From contig NZ_ADVG01000004.1 of assembly GCF_000178855.1 (NCBI RefSeq), positions 1,240,001 to 1,304,000 on the forward strand: a stretch of DNA of 64,000 nt. The letters run 5' to 3'. A model generated the notes under the pieces. That model saw nothing but the letters and a program-made list of their open reading frames with translations. It was not told where the DNA came from and ran no database searches. Origin of the DNA: Ktedonobacter racemifer DSM 44963. Its GTDB lineage: Bacteria > Chloroflexota > Ktedonobacteria > Ktedonobacterales > Ktedonobacteraceae. The position numbers and the translations under genes are program-made. Positions within the stretch are counted from its first letter, which is position 1; each line of letters starts with the position of its first letter. Of this stretch, positions 35,618 to 43,928 are shown piece after piece.

Positions 35618-36409
35618 ATGAAACAGCTTGCAAGCTTCCTGGGTGCGTTCAGCTACGAGTTCCGCATGCAGATCCGTCGACCAGCGCTCTGGATTACGAT
35701 GACGATTATTATCTTCCTCATCCTCGCCTCGACAGGCCGCAGTGCGTTTCTCGTCTCCTATGCGCAACATGCCAATAAGCAGTCTGCAGCCTCGACACTG
35801 GTGGTATGGATGGACTTTCTCAGCATCCTGCTCCCCATTGGAGTCGGGCTGATGATGGCAGATCGTCTCTACCGTGACCGCAAGACGCAGGTAGAAGAAC
35901 TCTTTACCTCTCTCCCCAATGCGCTGTCTTCGCGCTTGCTTGGTAAATACCTGGGCGGCCTGGGAGCCGCCGCGCTCCCTTTGTTCACCATCTATATGCT
36001 TGGTGTTCTGTATATCCTGTTTCAGACTGGCGACTGGCTGGCGCTCCCCCTGGGGTTGGCCGTCTTCGCCCTGGTCAGCCTACCAGGGCTGCTCTTCATT
36101 AGCGCGTTCTCGTTAGCCTGCCCACGTGTCATGTGGGTGCCACTCTACCAGTTCCTCTTCGTTGGCTACTGGTTCTGGGGCAACCTCTTACATAATCCCA
36201 ACATTCCTTCCCTGAGCTATACCCTGCTCACGCCCATAGGAGATAATCTTAGCCGTGCCTTCTTCCCCGGTCAAGATAATCTCTTCATCTCGCACGACCC
36301 TGTACCTCTAGTAAATGGCTTTATAAGCCTGGGCCTGCTCGTGGGCCTCGCGGCTCTGGTCTTAATCGTCCTTATAGCGCTCATGAAGTGGCAACAGACA
36401 CAGCAATAG
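35618..36409 (+). CDS. ABC-2 type permease
   Basis: A 263-aa protein from ATG 35618 (MKQLASFLGAFSYEFRMQI), with GAGG eleven bases upstream. The N-terminal cytosolic FSYEFRMQIRRPALWITM and the later MADRLYRDRKTQVEELFTSL are common in ABC-2 permeases of Firmicutes and Chloroflexota. Six helices are predicted. It lies between the first permease gene and the ATPase gene in the ECF operon. Confidence 0.82.
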   Translation: MKQLASFLGAFSYEFRMQIRRPALWITMTIIIFLILASTGRSAFLVSYAQHANKQSAASTLVVWMDFLSILLPIGVGLMMADRLYRDRKTQVEELFTSLPNALSSRLLGKYLGGLGAAALPLFTIYMLGVLYILFQTGDWLALPLGLAVFALVSLPGLLFISAFSLACPRVMWVPLYQFLFVGYWFWGNLLHNPNIPSLSYTLLTPIGDNLSRAFFPGQDNLFISHDPVPLVNGFISLGLLVGLAALVLIVLIALMKWQQTQQ

Positions 36410-36428
36410 TTTAAGGAGAATAATTATC

Positions 36429-37319
36429 ATGCAGATAGAAATTCAGCATCTAACCAAGGTCTATCGCGGTGGTGTACATGCCCTTCAGGATCTAAACCTG
36501 ACTATCCCCAGCGGGATGTTTGGCCTGCTTGGCCCCAATGGCGCGGGCAAGACGACACTTATGCGTATCCTGGCGGGCATTCTGCCAGCTACGAAGGGCT
36601 CGATTCGCGTCGGTAGCTATGATGGCACCACTGAACGTGGACGTACAGCTATCAAGCGCGTCCTGGGCTACCTGCCTCAGGACCTGGGGATGTATCCTGA
36701 TCTCTCGGCCTACGAGTTCCTGGACTATATCGGTATCCTCAAAGGCCTCGACGAGCACAAGCAGCGCCAGCAACGCGTCAACGAGCTACTGGAAACCGTG
36801 GCGCTCAATGACGTGGCGCGCCGCAAGCTCAAGACCTTCTCCGGCGGCATGAAACGCCGCGTGGGCATCGCCCAGGCTCTGCTCAACGATCCTCAACTCC
36901 TCATTGTCGACGAGCCAACTGCGGGGCTTGACCCTGAAGAGCGCATCCGCTTCCGCAACCTGCTCTCAGATCTGGCAGGCGAGCGCACCGTGCTCCTCTC
37001 CACACATATTATCGAGGATATCGCCCAGACCTGCCAGCAACTGGCCCTGATGAAGAATGGCCGCGTCCTCTTCCAGGGCACAATCATGAGCATGCTCGAG
37101 GAGACACATGGCAAGGTCTGGCAGGTCACCACCCCAGGCCAGAAGCCCGAGGGCAACTTTACCGTTGTCTCGACCCTCAACATGGGCAACAGCGTCCAGT
37201 ACCGCATTGTGGGCGAGAAGCCCTCCAGTCCCGACGCCATAGCCCTCGATCCCAGCCTGGAAGATAGCTACGTCTGGTTTATGCGCGATTCCCGACGCAC
37301 GCCTGTTCCCGCCAGGTAA
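36429..37319 (+). CDS. ABC transporter ATP-binding protein of the ECF operon
   Basis: A 296-aa ATPase with AAGGAGAATAATTATC before ATG 36429. Walker A GPNGAGKTT, Q-loop LPQDLGMYPD, signature FSGGMKRR, Walker B LLIVDEP then TAGLDPEE, switch LSTHIIED. The C-terminal 75 residues after the core match the regulatory extension of CcmA/NatA-type ATPases. It ends the operon: sigma factor, HEAT membrane protein, two permeases, ATPase. The substrate is unknown; export of an antimicrobial or a lipid under envelope stress would fit. Confidence 0.92.
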   Translation: MQIEIQHLTKVYRGGVHALQDLNLTIPSGMFGLLGPNGAGKTTLMRILAGILPATKGSIRVGSYDGTTERGRTAIKRVLGYLPQDLGMYPDLSAYEFLDYIGILKGLDEHKQRQQRVNELLETVALNDVARRKLKTFSGGMKRRVGIAQALLNDPQLLIVDEPTAGLDPEERIRFRNLLSDLAGERTVLLSTHIIEDIAQTCQQLALMKNGRVLFQGTIMSMLEETHGKVWQVTTPGQKPEGNFTVVSTLNMGNSVQYRIVGEKPSSPDAIALDPSLEDSYVWFMRDSRRTPVPAR

Positions 37320-37343
37320 TAACCGCATACGCCCTACCAATCA

Positions 37344-37396
37344 CAGTAGCCGCGTACGCCAGTAGCGAGGCCCACTACTGGCGTACGCGGCTACTG
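37344..37396. repeat. Perfect 22-bp-stem inverted repeat after the ECF operon
   Basis: CAGTAGCCGCGTACGCCAGT (start) at 37344-37365 is exactly complementary to 37375-37396, loop of 9 nt. Its outer part GTAGCCGCGTACGC returns in the smaller repeat at 49607-49647. Confidence 0.9.
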
Positions 37397-37489
37397 TTGT
37401 AACTTGCTTCACAGTTCTTGTCTGTGCTTGCCTGCTATAATCTGATCAACCACAATGACACGATAAACATGTGAAGGGGAATATTTGCA

Positions 37490-38449
37490 TTGGCAAAAGA
37501 GAGAGAAGTCCAAACCAGCTTGGACCCTACCATAAACACGACAGCGAAAAGGGCACACAAGCCCTTTCCCATCTTCAAGATTCTGCTTGGTCTCTGCCTT
37601 GTTGTGTTATTTCTGGTCTGGGCGATTATCCCTGCCATTCGGGGCTATACACTTGTAGAGAATAAGCGTCACTTTGTGCCCCAGGCCACCTCAGCCGGTA
37701 TTCCCGTAAAGGATGTCCAGTTTCAGGCCGTAGATGGTGTACGCCTCTCGGGCTGGCTGGCCCTGGCCTCGCCCAAGGCGCCCACGATCATTCTTGTGCA
37801 TGGCTTTAAGGAGAATCGCATGGGCATGCTGCCCGATGCGCGCTTCCTCTACCAGGCTGGCTATAATGTCCTGCTCTATGATAGCCGGGGCTGTGGCGCG
37901 AGCGATGGCTGGGAGATTACCCTGGGCGCACGCGAGCCAGATGATGTATTGGGAGCTATGCGCTACCTCAAAGGGCGCTCAGACCTGCTGAACAAACACT
38001 TTGGCCTGATGGGGAACTCGCTTGGCGCGGGGATTGTCCTGCTGGCGGCGGCCCGCGAGCCAGCGATCCTGGCGACGGTGGCCGATAGCTCCTGGATCGA
38101 TGAACATGCCCAGCTAGACCGCATGTATGATATCCCGGTCGGACGCCTGACGCTGCCTCTCCTACCCTACGAACCGGCCCTCGTCGACCAGCTTATAGGC
38201 GCAAAGTTAGCCGATACACGCCCCCTGGCGGTCATCCACCAGATCGCGCCCCGGGCAGTCTTTCTTATTCACTCCTCCGACGACCAGAATGCGACCACGC
38301 CACCCTCAGGCGAGCACCAGCTCTTCGCGGCAGCCGGAGAGCCAAAGCAAGAGTGGATCGCGCCCAGTGGTGGCCACACTGGCGCGCTCAAGGCCCATCC
38401 CCAGGAATACACCCAGCGCGTACTAAGCTACTTCGCGCACTATCTATAA
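37490..38449 (+). CDS. Membrane-anchored alpha/beta hydrolase
   Basis: A 319-aa protein starting at TTG 37490, with AAGGGGAATATTTGCA upstream. One N-terminal helix (ILLGLCLVVLFLVWAIIPAI at about 29-48) anchors a hydrolase domain. The nucleophile motif is GNSLGAG, the acid is in SSDDQN, the base in SGGHTGA, and the oxyanion motif is VHGFKENR. The layout matches the YqkD/YkvN-like family of membrane hydrolases (Hydrolase_4, S9-like), substrate unknown. Confidence 0.9.
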   Translation: MAKEREVQTSLDPTINTTAKRAHKPFPIFKILLGLCLVVLFLVWAIIPAIRGYTLVENKRHFVPQATSAGIPVKDVQFQAVDGVRLSGWLALASPKAPTIILVHGFKENRMGMLPDARFLYQAGYNVLLYDSRGCGASDGWEITLGAREPDDVLGAMRYLKGRSDLLNKHFGLMGNSLGAGIVLLAAAREPAILATVADSSWIDEHAQLDRMYDIPVGRLTLPLLPYEPALVDQLIGAKLADTRPLAVIHQIAPRAVFLIHSSDDQNATTPPSGEHQLFAAAGEPKQEWIAPSGGHTGALKAHPQEYTQRVLSYFAHYL

Positions 38450-38512
38450 ATGAGGAAAGGATGTGGCGGCGAGCTGGCTTTACCAGCTCGCCGCCACATC
38501 CTTTCCTCATTT
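38448..38512. terminator. Bidirectional terminator, perfect 30-bp stem
   Basis: AAATGAGGAAAGGATGTGGC (start) at 38448-38477 is exactly complementary to 38483-38512, loop CTTTA. The right arm runs into TTTTTTT, and the left arm overlaps the hydrolase stop. It separates two convergent genes and is the one repeat of the set with a classical T-run. Its arm also contains the ATGTGG core of the shared-arm family. Confidence 0.9.
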
Positions 38513-38514
38513 TT

Positions 38515-39480
38515 TTATTGCTTGGGCGCGGGAGGCGGCAGGACCGGAAGGACAAAGGCCCAGTCGAGAAGCGAGCTGGCGTCCTTGAAGCGCTCCTCTT
38601 CGTCTTTGGCATCCAGGACGGCCCCCACGAGGCGATGACCCGAGCTATAGGCCGAGAAGACCAGGCAGTAGCCAGCCTCACCCGTGAAGCCCGTCTTCAC
38701 GCCTGTCAGGCCAGCATAGGTGCTGAGCATGGTGTCGGTGGTCTCCCAGGTATAGGCATGGTGTACACCACTGGCGGGCAGAACATACTTCTGCAACTGC
38801 ACAATTTGGGCAAAGAGGGGATTGCGCAAGGCGTAGCGCGTCAGCTTGACGAGATCCTCGCCCGTGGTGTAGTGGTTAGGATCGGGCTTGCCATCCTTGC
38901 CCTCATAGGTCAGGCCATCGGCGTTGATGTAGTGCGTATTCTGCAGCTTGAGCTGTTTGGCGTAAGCGTTCATCATGGTGACAAACTGCGTTTGCGAACC
39001 CGCGACGGAGTCAGCGATGGCGGTAGCTGCGTCGTCGCCCGAGGGCAACATCAAGGCGTAGAGCAAGTCCTTCAGGCGAATCTGATCGCCAATCACCAGT
39101 TGCGCGTTGCTACCATTGTGAACCTTGGCCTCGTCAACGGCATCCTGTTTGATGGTTACGACCTGGTTCAAGTCGGCCTTGTCGATGGTCAAAATAGCGG
39201 TCATGATCTTGGTTGTGCTCGCCATGGGTACGCGCTCGCGACCTTTGACGTTGACCAGCACATTGCCGGTATCGTCATCTACCAGGTAGGCGATCTTGCT
39301 GCCTATAGCGGGCGGCGTGCCGCGAACCGTGAGCACAGGCCGCGGCGTGGGGGTCGGTGTAGGTGGCGCAAACAGGTTAGTAACCGTGCCGCCTACTGGA
39401 GTGAAGAGGGCCACTGGAATACTAATAATGATTAAGAGCGCCAGGCATAAGAGGATAATTCCGAGGATTCTCCGTCCCAT
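38515..39480 (-). CDS. D-alanyl-D-alanine carboxypeptidase (S11)
   Basis: A 321-aa membrane-anchored penicillin-binding protein. The N-terminal helix (ILGIILLCLALLIIISIPVA) and a Pro/Thr linker precede the catalytic domain. Motifs: Ser88-Thr-Thr-Lys91 (SxxK), Ser147-Gly-Asp149 where most homologues have SGN, and Lys262-Thr-Gly (KTG). It trims the terminal D-Ala of peptidoglycan pentapeptides or acts in spore/cell-wall maturation. Asp at the SxN site occurs in some paralogues and may change specificity. The C-terminal amphipathic helix common in DacA is lacking. Confidence 0.92.
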   Translation of the reverse strand: MGRRILGIILLCLALLIIISIPVALFTPVGGTVTNLFAPPTPTPTPRPVLTVRGTPPAIGSKIAYLVDDDTGNVLVNVKGRERVPMASTTKIMTAILTIDKADLNQVVTIKQDAVDEAKVHNGSNAQLVIGDQIRLKDLLYALMLPSGDDAATAIADSVAGSQTQFVTMMNAYAKQLKLQNTHYINADGLTYEGKDGKPDPNHYTTGEDLVKLTRYALRNPLFAQIVQLQKYVLPASGVHHAYTWETTDTMLSTYAGLTGVKTGFTGEAGYCLVFSAYSSGHRLVGAVLDAKDEEERFKDASSLLDWAFVLPVLPPPAPKQ

Positions 39481-39513
39481 TGTGTGCTTCGTCCATTCTT
39501 CAAAAAATAATCT

Positions 39514-40830
39514 CTACATCATAAAACGCCAGGGGGCCAGAATTCTCTCGCTCGCTTTTGTATACCAGGGACGCTCCTGCCAGCTCTCCTGCGTCAACTC
39601 AAAGGTATCCGAGGTATCGCACTCAAAGAGTTCGCGCATCTGAAGGGCCAGTTCTTCGTTGTAGATTTCGACATTGATCTCATAATTACCGATAGAACTC
39701 AAGCGGTCCAGGTTCGCCGTGCCAATCGTGGTCCACTGATCGTCAATCATGCAAGTCTTGGCATGCAGCATGGCGTGGCGATAACTGAAGATACGTATCC
39801 CTGCCTGGAGACACTCCTGAAAGTAGCCATGCGAGACCCAGTCTGTCAGGATATGGTTCGAGATCCAGGGTACCAGGACGCGCACATCTACGCCTCGCCT
39901 CGCCGCCGCCTTTAAGGCTTCTAAAAGCGTGTGATCGGGCACGAAATAGGCATTGGTAAGCAGAATACAGCGCTGCGCCCGGTCGATGGCGTCGATGTAC
40001 ATGTCGCGAATTGGGAAGATCAGACGTAAAGCATTATTTCCATGCACAGTTACCAGGGGATCAAAGCCAGTTGGATAACGTCGCTTAATCATATGCCCCC
40101 GGAACTGAAAGCGATTCCAGAACTGGATAAACGAGTTGGCCAGGTAGCCCGCGCCTGGACCTTTGATGCACAGGTGCGTATCGCGCCACTCCGTCGCATA
40201 GAGGCTACCAATATTATAGCCCCCTATAAAACCCGTTTGACCATCGACTATTAACAGCTTGCGATGGTCCAGCGAGTAACAGCGTGGATCAAAGATATGC
40301 CAGGGGCGGCGAATGGCTTTGTATTCAAGAATATACATATTTGCGGGAAACGAGTGCTTAAACGCACGTGGCACCACGAGGTTGCCAAAGCCATCGTAGA
40401 TGACATATACTTCGACGCCCTCATCCGCCTTGCGCGCCAGGTGATCTCTGAAAGCGCGCCCAACCTCGTCATCCTTCCAGATAAATGACTCGATGAAGAC
40501 GCATTCCTGCGCACGATCAATGGCCGCAAGCATGTCATCATATAGCTCACGCCCAAAGCTATACAGCTGCAAACAATTCTCCCCTACACGCACCTCGTCT
40601 ACATGAAAGTGGGGAAAGGACTTGAGGCGCTGGCGCTTATTGCGCAGAGAGGAGATCACCAGCAAGACAAAGGCGGTTGCAAGTTGGAGCAGAAATAGGC
40701 CAATACCCACTCGCTTCCCTGCTTCAATAAGCGATGCCCGCCAGCGTCTCCGCTTGACCTGCTTGAACAACCTGGCTGGTTGCCCTTCTATCAATTTCGT
40801 GAGAACCGATTTATTCACTTGCTTCGACAT
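39514..40830 (-). CDS. Cardiolipin synthase-like phospholipase D protein
   Basis: A 438-aa protein from ATG 40830 (MSKQVNKS); a frame 6 residues longer exists. One N-terminal helix (VGIGLFLLQLATAFVLLVIS) is followed by two HKD motifs, SLDHRKLLIVDGQTGFIGG and MLHAKTCMIDDQWTTIG with GTANLD, as in cardiolipin synthases (ClsA/B). The enzyme should join or transfer phosphatidyl groups at the inner membrane. It is 33 bases upstream of the carboxypeptidase gene on the same strand, so the two envelope genes may be cotranscribed. Confidence 0.9.
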   Translation of the reverse strand: MSKQVNKSVLTKLIEGQPARLFKQVKRRRWRASLIEAGKRVGIGLFLLQLATAFVLLVISSLRNKRQRLKSFPHFHVDEVRVGENCLQLYSFGRELYDDMLAAIDRAQECVFIESFIWKDDEVGRAFRDHLARKADEGVEVYVIYDGFGNLVVPRAFKHSFPANMYILEYKAIRRPWHIFDPRCYSLDHRKLLIVDGQTGFIGGYNIGSLYATEWRDTHLCIKGPGAGYLANSFIQFWNRFQFRGHMIKRRYPTGFDPLVTVHGNNALRLIFPIRDMYIDAIDRAQRCILLTNAYFVPDHTLLEALKAAARRGVDVRVLVPWISNHILTDWVSHGYFQECLQAGIRIFSYRHAMLHAKTCMIDDQWTTIGTANLDRLSSIGNYEINVEIYNEELALQMRELFECDTSDTFELTQESWQERPWYTKASERILAPWRFMM

Positions 40831-40912
40831 ACCTACACCTGCTCCCACTCTTTCTCTAAGTATTTAACCTCTTACTTTGAGAACGTTTCAGGGGAGATAA
40901 ACGCTACATAAA

Positions 40913-40984
40913 AGAGAATGTGATCATAGTTCAGCGTCGGGCCGCCTTCAGGCGGCCCGACGCTGAACTATGATCACATTCTCT
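40913..40984. repeat. Perfect 34-bp-stem inverted repeat overlapping the phosphofructokinase stop
   Basis: AGAGAATGTGATCATAGTTC (start) at 40913-40946 is exactly complementary to 40951-40984, loop TTCA. The right arm contains two bases of the phosphofructokinase stop codon. No poly-T is present. Confidence 0.93.
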
Positions 40985-42194
40985 ACTGGGGCTGGTAGAC
41001 GCCGCTGATATGTTCGAAGCGGGGGCGATAGCGCTCCTCGTGATACTCCGCGGGATCGACACGGCGCGCGGGAATATCCTTGCCGGGGATATCTGTGGCG
41101 ATGAAGGCGCCATTGCGATAGGCCGCCATCACGCTATGCTCGCCCTTCTCGACCATGCTCATGACCAGGTTAGCGAAGAAAATGGCTACATGCTTATCGT
41201 AGACCTCGGGTTCGCCGCTACGCAGGAAGTAGGTCAGGTCGATAGGCAGGAAGCGCACGCCATGGATGCGCTTGGAAAGCTCTTCGCCTAGAAATTCGGC
41301 CACATTGACCTTCTTGCGATGACCATAGGCGTCCGCCGGTCCAATCTCGGGAACGGGTACGCCCAGGTTGGCGCCCTCGGAGAGGACCACCATCGAGTAG
41401 TGCTGCGGGTTATGTCGGTCGTGCATCACCAGGTCGGCCAGGCGATCAATATTGACTGGCACCTCGGGGATGATCAGGCGGTCCGCCCAGGTGACAACCG
41501 CTGTCTCGAGCGCGGTAAAGCCCGCGTCACGACCAAAGATGCGGAATAGAACCGTCTGGCTATGCGAGCCTGCCGTAGAGCGGATGCGATTAATATACTC
41601 TGTCGCTCGGCTGATTGCTGTCTGGAAGCCAATACAGTAATCGGTTCCCGGGACATCGTTATCCATCGTCTTGGGAATGCCCCAGACCGGGACGCCGCGC
41701 TCGACCAGTTTTGCGCCATAGCTCAGCGTATCATCGCCGCCGATTACCACCAGACCATCCAGGCTCAGGAACTGCATATTGGCGATCACCTCATCCGTCA
41801 GGTCCACGCGCTCCTCGGGATCGCGCCCCTCGCCATATTGCTTTAAATGCGCGGGCAGATCCTTGACCTGCATCCGTGCTGGATTGGTACGCGTAGACTG
41901 CAAGATTGTGCCACCCTCTCGGTCGATATCACGCGTGTTCAGCCGCGTCAGGGGGACGACATAACCGCCATCCCAGGTATTGGGATCTTCGGCACGAAAG
42001 ATAAGGTTCTCAAGCCCCTGCTCACGTTGGAGGAGCGTAATGCCTTCCCAACCTGCGCGTAGGCCCACCACGCGTATCCCCATCGTTTCCGCACGATACA
42101 CAATTGCCTTGATCGCCGGATTCAGACCCGGCACATCGCCACCACCAGTCAGCACACCTAGCGAGCGAATAGGACTCGTCACTTTAGCGGGCAT
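40983..42194 (-). CDS. 6-phosphofructokinase with pyrophosphate-type residues
   Basis: A 403-aa PfkA-superfamily enzyme (LTGGGDVPGLNPAIKA, GREGGWEG-like RAGWEGI, MDND). The phosphodonor site reads GGDDT with Asp155 and PKTMDND with Lys175. ATP-dependent enzymes have Gly at both places (GGDGS and PGTIDND), while Asp plus Lys is the known signature of pyrophosphate-dependent enzymes. It should therefore phosphorylate fructose 6-phosphate with PPi, reversibly, in glycolysis and gluconeogenesis. The roughly 400-aa length also fits that group. Single gene, preceded by a 467-bp gap. Confidence 0.9.
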   Translation of the reverse strand: MPAKVTSPIRSLGVLTGGGDVPGLNPAIKAIVYRAETMGIRVVGLRAGWEGITLLQREQGLENLIFRAEDPNTWDGGYVVPLTRLNTRDIDREGGTILQSTRTNPARMQVKDLPAHLKQYGEGRDPEERVDLTDEVIANMQFLSLDGLVVIGGDDTLSYGAKLVERGVPVWGIPKTMDNDVPGTDYCIGFQTAISRATEYINRIRSTAGSHSQTVLFRIFGRDAGFTALETAVVTWADRLIIPEVPVNIDRLADLVMHDRHNPQHYSMVVLSEGANLGVPVPEIGPADAYGHRKKVNVAEFLGEELSKRIHGVRFLPIDLTYFLRSGEPEVYDKHVAIFFANLVMSMVEKGEHSVMAAYRNGAFIATDIPGKDIPARRVDPAEYHEERYRPRFEHISGVYQPQ

Positions 42195-42403
42195 AAACTT
42201 TCCTCCTCAACAAGAAACACTGCGCTAACAAACGCCTGACTCGGCTTGATAGCACAGGGAAACATATTCTCTATTGTTTCACGCCTTTTACAATTATTCA
42301 GTGCACCGTGTCATTCCCACTATTTTATTATACTACTTCACACCTCTAGCCCTTATAGATCTCTCATGCAAGTCATCCCAGCACCTTCGGCGCTACACAG
42401 GGT

Positions 42404-42466
42404 AAAGGGTGTGGTGGCTGGTGACGGACTGGCTCTGCCAGTCTGTCACCAGCCACCACACCCTTT
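42404..42466. repeat. 30-bp-stem inverted repeat with one G-T pair (shared-arm family)
   Basis: AAAGGGTGTGGTGGCTGGTG (start) at 42404-42433 pairs with 42437-42466; the only non-Watson-Crick position is a G opposite T that would be G-U in RNA. Outside the arm the sequence continues GGT to the left, giving the GGTAAAGGG family start. Confidence 0.92.
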
Positions 42467-42474
42467 CTTCACAG

Positions 42475-42540
42475 GGGTAAGGGGATGTGCGCGTGGAGAA
42501 CGGACCGCAGTCCGTTCTCCACGCGCACATCCCCTTACCC
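42475..42540. repeat. Perfect 31-bp-stem inverted repeat (shared-arm family)
   Basis: GGGTAAGGGGATGTGCGCGT (start) at 42475-42505 is exactly complementary to 42510-42540, loop CGCA. It lies 8 bases after the previous repeat. The outer ten bases resemble those of its neighbour but the inner ones are unrelated. Confidence 0.93.
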
Positions 42541-42661
42541 TGGCGAGCGCCTCCGGTGCGAGAAGTCATGAGTAGAAGAAAACACAAAAGATGCCCTGAA
42601 GGTTCTGGCAAGCACCTTCAGGGCATCCCACAGCCAATCGTGGACAAGGAGTAATTCTTCG

Positions 42662-43573
42662 TTAGCGCAAGGGGCGCAGATCACCATTAACGGTTACGCT
42701 GCCGCCAGCGGTGATCGTCAGGGAGGCGCTCCCGTTACCGTACACAACATTGGCATGATTAGTATATCTGCGCTCAAGCGCACTTCCGCTCACGGAGCCG
42801 CCTGCTATGGCCTTTACAGCAATATCGCTATTCGCAGGCAGGGTGAGCGTAGCACTTCCGCCGACTGCGACCCTGTTGTAGCTACTTGGGGAGAAGCCTC
42901 CCGTCAGAGTGGCGCTGCCACCTGCGGAGACCGAGTGCAGGACCGCGGCGCCGTCGATGTTCACGCTTCCACCCGCAGACCCAACCTCGACCTCGGCATT
43001 CTGGCAGCCCAGGACTGTCGCGCTTCCGCCTATATGCTTGCAAATGAGCTTCTCATCGACATTCTGCGCGTCGAGGCTGCCACCAATGTTATCGACCTCA
43101 GCCACGCGAGCATATCTCAGTGAGACACTACCGCCCACGCCACCCCAGACCTGAATGTAAGGGGCGTTCACTACGGTCAGGCTCCCACCAACGCTATGCA
43201 GCCGCGCCTGCTCGCTCAGGTCCTCCAGATGCACGCTGCCATGCGTCTGCTCCAGATTGACATTGCCGCTCACTTGGCGCAGTTCAACGCTTCCCACGCA
43301 ATCCGTGCTCACACTCCCGGTGACGCGCGAGGCAGTAATCGAGGTCGTCAGCCTTGGGAGGATATTGCGTATAAAGGGTACACGCAAGGTAATGTCGCTA
43401 CGATAACCACGAATATAGAGCCGCTCGCCCTCCTGCTGGATACCCTGGACTGGCTCAGCCGTCTCAATCGCGATCTCTTTGCGCTCCCACGGCAGCACGG
43501 TCACATTCCCCTCAATATCTTCAAGCACGATATGGGGTCTCCTACCCAGCACGGTAAATGTCTGTGTCGCCAT
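42662..43573 (-). CDS. DUF4097-like beta-repeat protein
   Basis: A 303-aa protein with no membrane helix. The N-terminal part (LGRRPHIVLEDIEGNVTVLP) and the following strands are typical of the DUF4097 (putative adhesin) fold. From residue about 75 a repeating GGS-containing unit (VGGSLTV, VGGSVSL, IGGSLDA, IGGSATV, AGGSVNI, AGGSATL, VGGSATL, AGGSVSG and AGGSVTV) suggests a right-handed beta-helix. The function of the family is unknown; in many bacteria it lies near PspC or LiaF genes of envelope stress, which are not seen here. Confidence 0.85.
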   Translation of the reverse strand: MATQTFTVLGRRPHIVLEDIEGNVTVLPWERKEIAIETAEPVQGIQQEGERLYIRGYRSDITLRVPFIRNILPRLTTSITASRVTGSVSTDCVGSVELRQVSGNVNLEQTHGSVHLEDLSEQARLHSVGGSLTVVNAPYIQVWGGVGGSVSLRYARVAEVDNIGGSLDAQNVDEKLICKHIGGSATVLGCQNAEVEVGSAGGSVNIDGAAVLHSVSAGGSATLTGGFSPSSYNRVAVGGSATLTLPANSDIAVKAIAGGSVSGSALERRYTNHANVVYGNGSASLTITAGGSVTVNGDLRPLR

Positions 43574-43928
43574 ATGTCTGCTCCACCTTTCTCTGGCTGT
43601 TGAATATACTCTTTAAATCTTTAAAACCTCTTGCTTTTTAAATCTTTGCTTTTTATTTGGTATTTTTTACCGATCACATGCACAATATTAACATAAGCAG
43701 ATTTGGAATGTCAACCCTATTTTGGATAAAAATATCAAATACTTGCAAAATATTGCCAATCTATAAGCTATTCAGCGCCTGCGGCGCTTCTCGCCGGGTA
43801 AAGGGATGTGGGCGTGATGTGCGGGCAGCTGCCCGCACATCACGCCCACATCCCTTTACCCGGCGAGCCACGTAGTGGCGAGAAATCACAACCTTGCGAA
43901 TGTGGCGCTACTATATTTTGTCTATCTA
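43574..43928. other. Divergent gap with a 78-bp loopless palindrome
   Basis: Lies between the DUF4097-like gene and the thioredoxin gene, which point away from each other. It carries CAGCGCCTGCGGCGCTTCTC (43773-43792) followed by the palindrome at 43790-43867, then a second small palindrome GAGCCACGTAGTGGCGAG. The frame at 43657-43875 overlaps this and is not a gene. Confidence 0.5.
43790..43867. repeat. 78-bp perfect palindrome without loop (shared-arm family)
   Basis: CTCGCCGGGTAAAGGGATGT (start) at 43790-43828 is exactly complementary to the directly adjacent 43829-43867, with no spacer at all. The centre is GCGGGCAG|CTGCCCGC. It is the longest perfect repeat of the window and sits between two divergent genes, so a terminator role for an upstream gene is excluded for both neighbours. 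Confidence 0.95.

Larger units (their letters stand above)
42195..42661. other. Gap with two tandem long inverted repeats
   Basis: Contains the promoter side of the phosphofructokinase gene and two shared-arm inverted repeats in tandem at 42404-42466 and 42475-42540. The frame at 42246-42575 runs through both and is not a gene. A palindrome CCTTCAGGGCATC/GATGCCCTGAAGG near 42592-42628 could terminate the DUF4097-like gene's neighbour. Confidence 0.5.

Noticed and set aside
42246..42575. 109-aa frame before the phosphofructokinase gene
   Set aside because: It crosses two tandem inverted repeats and has no ribosome site.
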